Source: Bacteroidales bacterium (lineage in GTDB: Bacteria; Bacteroidota; Bacteroidia; Bacteroidales; F082). From it: 5,805 bases of DNA. The notes under the pieces are model-generated. The model was not told the DNA's origin, searched no databases, and saw only the letters and a list, made by a program, of their open reading frames with translations. Shown here piece after piece: positions 1-5,122 of this stretch; the first letter of the stretch is position 1; the number at the start of each line of letters is the position of its first letter. A program made the position numbers and the translations under genes. The stretch spans positions 1 to 5,805 of the forward strand of contig JADYZK010000121.1 of the NCBI GenBank assembly GCA_020853175.1, read 5' to 3'.

Positions 1-1078
1 AGTTGTCGTTGGATTCTTTATCAAACTCATCACTAATTTCGCCCACAATTTCTTCTATAATATCTTCAAAAGTCAGCAAACCGGCAGTACCGCCGTACTC
101 ATCCACCACAATGGCCATGTGAATTTTGCGTTCTCTAAACTCTTGTAATAGGTCATTGATTTTTTTGTTTTCGGGAACAAAGAAAGCCGGCCTTATCATG
201 GAAACCCAATCGAGATCGTCGTGATTGAGAAAGGGCAAAAGATCTTTGATGTAAAGGATGCCAAGCACTTTATCAATGCTTTCATCATACACCGGAATGC
301 GCGAAAAACCGGTATTCAAAATCAGCTCTAACAACTGATCAAAGCTGGTTTTTACATCAATTGCAGTGATGTTTACACGCGATTTCATTACGTTGGTCAC
401 CTCTTTTTCGCCAAATGAAGCAATGCCTTTGAGCATTTTCTTTTCTTCGGGCAAAGTGGATTCATCGCTGGTGATGTCAATGGCTACCGAAAGGTCGCTC
501 ATCGAGATGCTGTTGGGCTTGTTTCCCATTCGCTTGTCAATAAACGATGTGGATAAAACGAGAACTCGGCTGAGGGGACGAAACAAAACCACGAAAAATC
601 CTAGAAATGGAGCAACGAAAAGGGCAATTTTCAACGGCTCGTGGTTGGCATATATTTTTGGCATGATTTCGCCCAAAAGCAACAACAAGGAAGTGATAAC
701 GACCACTTGCACCAAGAAAGAGATAAAAACGCTATCACCAAAATCAAAGATTTTTAAGGTGAGAAAGGAGGACAAGATGACGATGGCTACATTCACTAAG
801 TTATTGGCAACAAGAATAGTTGCCAGTAGCGTTTTGGGTATTTCTCGCAAAGAAAGTACTTTAAGGCTGCGCTTTTGTTGGTGATTTTTCAACCAAGTAA
901 TGTCGGAGGGCTTGAGAGAAAAAAAGGCTGTTTCGCTCCCCGAAATCAATCCCGAGAGCAAAAGCAAAACCAAAAGCACCACCACGCCAAGCACGGTAGA
1001 AGCATCAATACCAATAAAAACTACAGAGATTAAAGACGAGATTAAACTCGCATAAGGGTCAGGATCAGGCGTTTCCAA
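1..1078 (-). CDS. gldE: GldE-like CNNM/CBS membrane protein, 3' end cut by window
   Basis: This is a membrane protein of the HlyC/CorC (CNNM) family. In Bacteroidota with this neighbourhood it corresponds to GldE, which is linked to gliding motility and type IX secretion with GldD. Its biochemical activity is not settled; relatives are associated with Mg2+/Co2+ transport. I read 359 codons without a stop. An N-terminal DUF21/CNNM region has about four hydrophobic segments (near residues 27-49, 86-108, 115-137 and 150-176) and the family motif SGSETAFFSL at 42-51. Two CBS domains follow, at about 225-285 and 288-348, with VVDEYGGTAGLLTFED at 324-339. The C-terminal CorC/HlyC domain, perhaps 80 residues, lies beyond base 1. 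The start is inferred as TTG at 1076-1078. The product then begins METPDPDPY, like the opening I recall for relatives. The first in-frame ATG is codon 139, and an upstream stop plus the promoter exclude much longer forms. ssb lies 79 bp upstream. Family call firm; the symbol rests on synteny and resemblance. Confidence 0.88.
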   Translation of the reverse strand, partial: METPDPDPYASLISSLISVVFIGIDASTVLGVVVLLVLLLLSGLISGSETAFFSLKPSDITWLKNHQQKRSLKVLSLREIPKTLLATILVANNLVNVAIVILSSFLTLKIFDFGDSVFISFLVQVVVITSLLLLLGEIMPKIYANHEPLKIALFVAPFLGFFVVLFRPLSRVLVLSTSFIDKRMGNKPNSISMSDLSVAIDITSDESTLPEEKKMLKGIASFGEKEVTNVMKSRVNITAIDVKTSFDQLLELILNTGFSRIPVYDESIDKVLGILYIKDLLPFLNHDDLDWVSMIRPAFFVPENKKINDLLQEFRERKIHMAIVVDEYGGTAGLLTFEDIIEEIVGEISDEFDKESNDN

Positions 1079-1102
1079 ATTAATTTGATTAGAATTCCGC
1101 AA

Positions 1103-1135
1103 CAAAAGTACAAAACTTCATCATACGCTATCAAA
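1103..1135 (-). promoter_or_regulatory. Bacteroidota-type promoter for gldE
   Basis: On the minus strand a TTTG (1132-1135) is followed after 21 bp by TACTTTTG (1103-1110), a perfect match to the Bacteroidota -7 consensus TAnnTTTG at normal spacing. It lies between ssb and gldE. Transcription would begin near 1097-1099, giving a leader of about 20 nt before the proposed TTG start. gldE can therefore be transcribed apart from mutY-ssb, although readthrough remains possible because I see no terminator after ssb. Confidence 0.65.
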
Positions 1136-1157
1136 CGATTGAGGCAAAATCATTCAT

Positions 1158-1676
1158 TTAAAAAGGGAGATCGTCCGTTGAAGGTTCGTCTTTGTAGTTG
1201 ACCATATCGTTTTGCGGCTTTTCCGACGTTGTCGGATGGCTTCCTGCCGAATCACTATGTGATGATTTTCCTCCTACACCTTCATCCATTTCAGTTGATG
1301 CCGTTTGATCGTGGGTGTTTTCGTAACTGCTGTGGCCTCCTTTGAGGATCAAATTCATTCGCTCGGCAACGATTTCGGTGATGTATTTTGTAACGCCTTG
1401 CCCATCAGTATATTGGCGGGTTTTAATTTTTCCCTCAATATATAACAAGTCGCCTTTGATGTAGTTTCGGCGTTTCTCAGCAATATCAACAGCAAGATTG
1501 CCCCAGGCCACCACATTATGCCATTCGGTGAGGTCTTTCCAGCTGCCGTCGCGATCGCGGTAACGTTCGCTTGTAGCCAGCGAAACCGTCATTTTCTTTG
1601 CTCCATTGTCAAAAGAAATCACTTCAGGGTCTTTGCCCAAGCGTCCGATGAGAATTACTTTGTTAAGTCCGGCCAT
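1158..1676 (-). CDS. ssb: Single-stranded DNA-binding protein SSB
   Basis: SSB coats single-stranded DNA during replication, recombination and repair and recruits partner proteins through its C-terminal tip. The 172-residue product starts MAGLNKVILIGRLGKDPEV, a classic SSB N-terminus. Its OB fold covers roughly residues 1-110 and includes the conserved segment TEWHNVVAWG and the strand GDLLYIEGKIKTRQY. A low-complexity linker follows (about 112-165, rich in Ser, Thr, Gly, His, Asp and Glu). The protein ends DDLPF, the canonical acidic tip that binds repair and replication enzymes. Length is normal. The gene follows mutY after 27 bp, and I find no good TAnnTTTG in that gap, so the two are likely co-transcribed. 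The ATG is preceded by an A-rich stretch rather than a Shine-Dalgarno sequence. No anomalies. Confidence 0.97.
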   Translation of the reverse strand: MAGLNKVILIGRLGKDPEVISFDNGAKKMTVSLATSERYRDRDGSWKDLTEWHNVVAWGNLAVDIAEKRRNYIKGDLLYIEGKIKTRQYTDGQGVTKYITEIVAERMNLILKGGHSSYENTHDQTASTEMDEGVGGKSSHSDSAGSHPTTSEKPQNDMVNYKDEPSTDDLPF

Positions 1677-1703
1677 AGTTTAGAATGTTTTTTAAGATAA
1701 ATA

Positions 1704-2774
1704 TTACACGTTTTGTTGCAAATACCTGTCAATCAACCGAGGCAAAGGGTAGATTGAAAAGTCGTTATCAACAATCAAAAATACATTTTTTTCATCTAAA
1801 AATACCGGTGGCTGTTCAAAATGGAGATGATAAAAGCGCGCCATAATCCGACGGTGCGTAAGTTGATGCTTGTGCACCTCCGAACGCCGAACAAGTGTAA
1901 AAGTTTGTTTATCAAAGATTTGATTAAAATCATCGGATTGTATAAGCTCTTCAAATTCAACCTCTTGGCTTGTTTCAATCAATGGAAACTCAAACAATCC
2001 TTTCCATATATCACTTTCCAAACGTTGTTGTATGGCAGTAAAAGTGTGGGACTGCTGATGCCAAATGGCAATGAAATAGTTGAAAAAGCGGGTCACCACC
2101 TTGGTTTTTTTTGTTTTCAGAGGCAAATCGGCTACTTTACCTTTTGAAAAAGCAAAGCACTGATTTTTAAACACGCAGTGGTGACAATCGGGCGATTTGG
2201 GAACACATTGCAAGGCCCCAAATTCCATCATGGCTTGGTTGTGCGTGGCCGGATCAACACCTTGGATGGCTTGAAGCGCAATGCTTTCCACCGCTTTTTT
2301 CCCCTGCGGGCTGTCAATCGGTTCAGTAACACCAAACAAACGGCTCAGCACCCGTTGCACATTACCGTCAACCACCGCGTGAGGTTTGTTAAAGGCAATG
2401 CTGGCAATGGCGGCAGCGGTATAAGGACCAATTCCTTTGAGTTTTATGAGCTCCTCATAGCTGTCAGGAAAATGGCCTTGATGCTGCTCCACGACAAGCC
2501 TTGCGGTGTGGAGTAAATTTCGCGCACGGCTGTAGTAACCAAGGCCTTGCCATTGCAAAAGCACCTCTTGCTCGGAGGCGGATGCCAAGCTGACAACAGT
2601 GGGCCATAGGCTAAGAAAACGCTGATAATAAGCCATGCCTTGATCCACGCGAGTTTGCTGTAAAATCACTTCGGAAAGCCAAATGGCATAACTGTCGTTG
2701 GTTTCGCGCCAAGGCAGCGCGCGTTTATTGTAGTTGTACCAGTTGGTCAATCGAAGCGAAAAATTTTCAATCAT
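1704..2774 (-). CDS. mutY: A/G-specific adenine glycosylase MutY
   Basis: MutY removes adenine mispaired with 8-oxoguanine or guanine, the second barrier of the GO oxidative-damage system, and hands the abasic site to base-excision repair. The 356-residue product has the expected architecture. The HhH-GPD glycosylase domain (about 20-190) carries SEVILQQTRV with catalytic Glu35, a helix-hairpin-helix LKGIGPYTAAAIA at 112-124, and VDGNV with catalytic Asp136. The iron-sulfur loop is complete: Cys190, Cys197, Cys200 and Cys206 in C-X6-C-X2-C-X5-C spacing. A C-terminal NUDIX-like domain (about 225-350) includes WKGLFEFPL at 257-265. The loop that reads 8-oxoguanine, Phe-Ser-His in well-studied MutY, is Leu-Thr-His here (305-307). 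The length is typical. It is the first gene of the minus-strand block, followed by ssb after 27 bp, and is divergent from the HU gene. The gene looks intact. Confidence 0.97.
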   Translation of the reverse strand: MIENFSLRLTNWYNYNKRALPWRETNDSYAIWLSEVILQQTRVDQGMAYYQRFLSLWPTVVSLASASEQEVLLQWQGLGYYSRARNLLHTARLVVEQHQGHFPDSYEELIKLKGIGPYTAAAIASIAFNKPHAVVDGNVQRVLSRLFGVTEPIDSPQGKKAVESIALQAIQGVDPATHNQAMMEFGALQCVPKSPDCHHCVFKNQCFAFSKGKVADLPLKTKKTKVVTRFFNYFIAIWHQQSHTFTAIQQRLESDIWKGLFEFPLIETSQEVEFEELIQSDDFNQIFDKQTFTLVRRSEVHKHQLTHRRIMARFYHLHFEQPPVFLDEKNVFLIVDNDFSIYPLPRLIDRYLQQNV

Positions 2775-2830
2775 AATGAGGAAAATATTTATATAGAGCC
2801 GTTTAGGTCAAAAAATAATTCAAAAAAATC

Positions 2831-2859
2831 TTTCAAATATAAAAATGTTCTTACCTTTG
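2831..2859 (+). promoter_or_regulatory. Bacteroidota-type promoter for the HU gene
   Basis: TACCTTTG at 2852-2859 matches the -7 consensus TAnnTTTG exactly. The upstream partner is weaker: TTTC at 2831-2834 stands 17 bp away where TTTG is expected. Transcription would start around 2863-2866, giving a leader of about 40-45 nt before the ATG at 2907. It probably serves both HU and the small basic ORF downstream. The upstream element is the uncertain part. Confidence 0.6.
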
Positions 2860-2868
2860 CCAGCCAAA
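2834..2868 (-). promoter_or_regulatory. Bacteroidota-type promoter for mutY(-ssb)
   Basis: Read on the minus strand, TTTG (2865-2868) is followed after 23 bp by TATATTTG (2834-2841), a full match to TAnnTTTG. The spacing is at the long end of the usual range. A start near 2829 would give a mutY leader of about 55 nt. The element encloses the oppositely directed HU -7 box at 2852-2859, so RNA polymerase probably cannot occupy both promoters at once. Confidence 0.55.
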
Positions 2869-2906
2869 TAAAATACCACAGTATTAATCTTTTAAACTTT
2901 AAAGAT

Positions 2907-3191
2907 ATGACTAAAGCAGAAATTGTAGCAGATATCGCTAACAAAACCGGAGTTGAGAAGGTCGCCGTACAGGCAGTTATTGAATCCTTTATGGATGCTG
3001 TAAAAAGTGCCATGATGAACGGAGAAAACGTTTATCTCAGAGGATTTGGAAGCTTTACCATCAAAAGGAGAGCCGAAAAAACAGGTAGAAACATTTCAAA
3101 GAACACTACCATTATCATTCCTGCACACAACATTCCATCCTTTAAACCTGCTAAAACATTTGTTGCTCAGGTGAAAAACAGTGGAAAATAA
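2907..3191 (+). CDS. hup: HU/IHF-family nucleoid DNA-binding protein
   Basis: This is a small basic histone-like protein that dimerises, bends DNA and shapes the nucleoid. The 94-residue product, MTKAEIVADIANKTGV onward, has the full HU fold. It has an N-terminal helical dimerisation part (1-40), the signature RGFGSFTIKRR at 45-55, a beta-arm region (about 53-75) and the closing IPSFKPAK at 76-83. The arm tip reads RNISKN (61-66) where most HU and IHF proteins have RNPxTG, so the proline that normally wedges between base pairs is Ile63. I recall the same substitution in many Bacteroidota HU proteins, so it is probably lineage-typical rather than damage. The length is normal. The gene is divergent from mutY, with interleaved promoters, and is followed after 29 bp by a small basic ORF probably in the same transcript. 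HU versus an IHF-like subunit cannot be decided from sequence alone. Confidence 0.95.
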   Translation: MTKAEIVADIANKTGVEKVAVQAVIESFMDAVKSAMMNGENVYLRGFGSFTIKRRAEKTGRNISKNTTIIIPAHNIPSFKPAKTFVAQVKNSGK

Positions 3192-3220
3192 TCAATATTT
3201 ATTCATAAAAAATTAAAGAC

Positions 3221-3310
3221 ATGCCAAGCGGGAAGAAAAGAAAGAGACATAAAATGGCAACCCACAAGCGGAAAAAACGCTTGCGGAAGAACAGACACAA
3301 GAAGAAATAA
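3221..3310 (+). CDS. 29-residue basic protein, AURKAIP1/COX24 (mS38/bS22)-like
   Basis: A complete ATG-to-TAA reading frame of 29 codons begins MPSGKKRKRHK and ends RLRKNRHKKK. Eleven Lys, six Arg and three His make 20 of 29 residues basic, with no acidic residue. This fits a peptide buried in ribosomal RNA. The central pattern HKMATHKRKKRLRKNRHKK resembles the AURKAIP1/COX24 domain found in mitochondrial small-subunit protein mS38 and in the tiny mycobacterial protein bS22. I recall near-identical short ORFs annotated that way in Bacteroidota. By analogy it may sit in the small ribosomal subunit near the decoding region; that placement is inference. It lies 29 bp after HU without an evident promoter and is followed within 25 bp by a terminator-like stem, so an HU-small-ORF transcript is likely. 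Default gene callers would miss it. The main alternative is another small rRNA-binding peptide. Confidence 0.82.
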   Translation: MPSGKKRKRHKMATHKRKKRLRKNRHKKK

Positions 3311-3333
3311 TTCTTGACAGATTGATTACTCGT

Positions 3334-3375
3334 AATAACACAACGCCTCACTTTTTGTATTGGCGTTGTGTTATT
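3334..3375 (+). terminator. Long-stem terminator candidate after HU and the small ORF
   Basis: A perfect 14-bp inverted repeat, AATAACACAACGCC (3334-3347) with its complement at 3362-3375, encloses a 14-nt loop containing TTTTT. It begins 24 bp after the stop of the small basic ORF and is well placed to end that transcript. The 3' arm is T-rich, but it is followed by CCGTTT rather than a clean T run, so it is not a textbook Rho-independent terminator. It could instead protect the mRNA 3' end or act in RNA processing. Confidence 0.6.
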
Positions 3376-3387
3376 CCGTTTAAAAGA

Positions 3388-3410
3388 AGATGTAAAAAAC
3401 ATCTCGAGAT
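3388..3410. repeat. Two overlapping short inverted repeats upstream of rng
   Basis: AGATGT (3388-3393) and ACATCT (3399-3404) form a 6-bp stem with a 5-A loop. The right arm overlaps a perfect 10-bp palindrome, ATCTCGAGAT, at 3401-3410. As RNA the two would be mutually exclusive; as DNA the palindrome could bind a dimeric regulator. They lie 65-88 bp before the rng start codon, in the 165-bp gap after the small ORF. Short repeats of this kind can arise by chance in A/T-rich DNA. Confidence 0.3.
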
Positions 3411-3443
3411 ATTTCTTTCAAAACAAGCCTAACTTGCACTAAA

Positions 3444-3451
3444 TAAAGTTG
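3444..3451 (+). promoter_or_regulatory. Weak candidate -7 element for rng
   Basis: TAAAGTTG at 3444-3451 differs from TAnnTTTG at one position. It would start transcription near 3457, about 18 nt before the GTG. I see no TTG at the expected upstream distance; only TTTC at 3416-3419, 24 bp away, is available. A less good option is TAACTTGC at 3430. A promoter is expected here because a terminator-like stem precedes the gene, but this exact site is uncertain. Confidence 0.3.
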
Positions 3452-3475
3452 TTAAACTAAAAACTAAAAATACAA

Positions 3476-5026
3476 GTGAACAGAGAACTTATCATAGATT
3501 CTCGGGCTTCGGAAGTAGATATTGCGCTGTTAGAAGACAAACTTCTGGTTGAGTTACACAAAGAAAAGACAAATAACAACTACGCGGTAGGAGATATTTA
3601 TCTCGGCAAAGTAAAAAAAATTATGCCGGGACTCAACGCTGCCTTTGTTGATGTAGGATATGAGAAAGATGCTTTTTTGCATTACCTCGATCTTGGACCT
3701 CAAATCAAGTCACTAAATAAATATGTGAAACTTGCTTTAGGAGGTAAACCGGAATCGGTGACCATGGAAAATTTTCGCGTGGAAACCGACATCGAAAAAA
3801 CCGGTAAGATTACCCAAGTTTTGGCCACAGGTGCACAAATTGTTGTGCAAATAGCCAAAGAACCTATCTCAACAAAAGGGCCTCGAATCTCTTCAGAAAT
3901 ATCATTCGCCGGTAGGTACCTTGTTTTAGTACCCTTCTCAAGCCGCATCTCCGTTTCACAAAAAATCCGGAGCAGCGAAGAAAGAAATAGGCTTAAAAGA
4001 CTCATACAGAGCATTAAGCCCAACAATTACGGCGTGATCATCCGCACCGTGGCAGAAAATAAAAAAGTTGCCGAACTGGATGCCGACCTCCGTAACCTCA
4101 TCGAGAAATGGGAAAAAACAACCACCAAGTTGTTCAATGCCAAGGCCCCTGTAAAAATTATGAGCGAGCTGGATCGCACCTCCGCCATCCTGCGCGATTT
4201 GCTCAACGAATCCTTTAACAGTGTACACGTCAACGATGCTTCTTTGTACGATGAAATACGCACTTTCATCCAAACCATAGCACCACAAAAAGTTGACATT
4301 GTTAAGCTCTACAAAGGAAAATCATCCATTTACGAACAGTTTGGCATTGACAAACAGATCAAGGGACTTTTTGGGAAAACAGTAACCATCCGGAGTGGCG
4401 TCTATCTTATCATAGAGCATACCGAAGCCATGCACGTAATTGATGTCAATAGCGGACATCGCGTGAACAAAGAAAATAGTCAGGAAGAAAACGCCCTCGA
4501 GGTCAACCTCGAAGCGGCTGCCGAAATAGCACGTCAACTCCGCCTTCGCGATATGGGAGGCATTATCGTGGTTGACTTTATTGATATGCACGACAGTAAG
4601 CACCGGCGCGAACTTTATCAGAAACTCAAGGACGAAATGGCACGCGACCATGCCAAACACACCATCTTGCCTCCAAGTAAGTTTGGTTTGGTACAAATCA
4701 CCCGCCAACGCGTTCGGCCCGAAATGAATGTGGAAATCTTAGAACAATGCCCCGTGTGCGAAGGCACCGGAAAAATTAAACCTTCTATTATTTTCATGGA
4801 TGAGATTGAAAACAACCTCAAATACCTCCTGCAAGATCAAAACGAGAAAAACGTAACCCTTGCCGTACACCCTTTTATTCATGCCTACTTCACCAAAGGA
4901 CTTATTTCAACCCATATCAAATGGATGATGAAATACAACAAGATGTTCAAGGTAATGGCCGTGCAAAACTTCCACGTTCTCGAATACAAGTTTTTTAACC
5001 AAAACAAAGATCAACTCAGTATTTAA
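3476..5026 (+). CDS. rng: Ribonuclease E/G family endoribonuclease
   Basis: RNase E/G enzymes cleave single-stranded, A/U-rich RNA in rRNA maturation and mRNA decay. The 516-residue product starts at GTG (3476), giving MNRELIIDSRASE, the usual opening of the Bacteroidota family. An S1 RNA-binding region occupies about 37-130 (GDIYLGKVKKIMPGLNAAFV at 39-58, with a longer loop near 75-105). An RNase H-like and 5'-sensor region follows. The DNase I-like catalytic region carries IDVNSG with Asp323 and VDFIDM with Asp367, matching the metal ligands Asp303 and Asp346 of E. coli RNase E. EAAAEIARQLRLRDMGG lies between them. The zinc link CPVCEGTG (Cys425, Cys428) is present. The protein ends soon after the catalytic core and lacks the long disordered scaffold of E. 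coli RNase E, so it is RNase G-like in size. It probably has its own promoter and ends at a strong terminator. Confidence 0.95.
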   Translation: MNRELIIDSRASEVDIALLEDKLLVELHKEKTNNNYAVGDIYLGKVKKIMPGLNAAFVDVGYEKDAFLHYLDLGPQIKSLNKYVKLALGGKPESVTMENFRVETDIEKTGKITQVLATGAQIVVQIAKEPISTKGPRISSEISFAGRYLVLVPFSSRISVSQKIRSSEERNRLKRLIQSIKPNNYGVIIRTVAENKKVAELDADLRNLIEKWEKTTTKLFNAKAPVKIMSELDRTSAILRDLLNESFNSVHVNDASLYDEIRTFIQTIAPQKVDIVKLYKGKSSIYEQFGIDKQIKGLFGKTVTIRSGVYLIIEHTEAMHVIDVNSGHRVNKENSQEENALEVNLEAAAEIARQLRLRDMGGIIVVDFIDMHDSKHRRELYQKLKDEMARDHAKHTILPPSKFGLVQITRQRVRPEMNVEILEQCPVCEGTGKIKPSIIFMDEIENNLKYLLQDQNEKNVTLAVHPFIHAYFTKGLISTHIKWMMKYNKMFKVMAVQNFHVLEYKFFNQNKDQLSI

Positions 5027-5059
5027 TTTGTATCAAACTGAATATTAAGATATTACAAT

Positions 5060-5096
5060 AATTCCCGTTTTTGCTTCGGCAAACGGGAATTTTTTT
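5060..5096 (+). terminator. Rho-independent terminator after rng
   Basis: ATTCCCG (5061-5067) pairs with CGGGAAT (5084-5090). The stem continues through T/A pairs, with two unpaired Ts on the left, to a GC/GC top closing a TTCG tetraloop (5075-5078). C(UUCG)G is an exceptionally stable RNA loop. A run of seven Ts (5090-5096) follows directly. It lies 33 bp after the rng stop and separates rng from trpS. Confidence 0.93.
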
Positions 5097-5110
5097 AAAA
5101 ATGAAATACC

Positions 5111-5118
5111 TATTTTTG
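5111..5118 (+). promoter_or_regulatory. -7 promoter element of trpS, abutting the start codon
   Basis: TATTTTTG at 5111-5118 matches TAnnTTTG exactly and is only 4 bp before the trpS ATG at 5123. The T run of the preceding terminator (5090-5096) falls where the upstream TTTG would be, but no clear TTG is present. If it is used, transcription would begin at or next to the ATG. The motif could also be chance in T-rich DNA. Confidence 0.5.
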
Positions 5119-5122
5119 TCTT

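Noticed and set aside
366..884. 172-codon plus-strand open frame
   Set aside because: It lies wholly antisense to the gldE-like gene, whose frame has clear membrane and CBS motifs; its translation shows no recognisable family.
1518..2516. Plus-strand open frames at 1518-1700, 1821-2147 and 2178-2516
   Set aside because: They are antisense to ssb and mutY, which are intact with catalytic motifs. Their translations look like mirror-frame noise.
2789..3013. 74-codon minus-strand open frame
   Set aside because: It is antisense to HU and the divergent promoter gap; no motif supports it.
3325..3336. Small palindrome ATTAC-TC-GTAAT overlapping the terminator stem, considered as an antiterminator
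   Set aside because: A 2-nt loop is too short for an RNA hairpin and the competing 14-bp stem is far stronger, so a switch is unlikely.
3199..3402. 67-codon minus-strand open frame across the small basic ORF and terminator
   Set aside because: It runs antisense through the 29-residue gene and the inverted repeat. Its hydrophobic Phe/Leu-rich product is simply the complement of Lys/Arg-rich codons.
3700..4821. Several minus-strand open frames of 67-128 codons
   Set aside because: All are antisense to the intact RNase E/G gene, overlap each other and have no family features.
5027..5122. T-box or Trp leader-peptide control of trpS
   Set aside because: The 96-bp gap is filled by the rng terminator and a promoter-like box. 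There is no room for T-box stems, and no Trp-rich short frame was seen.
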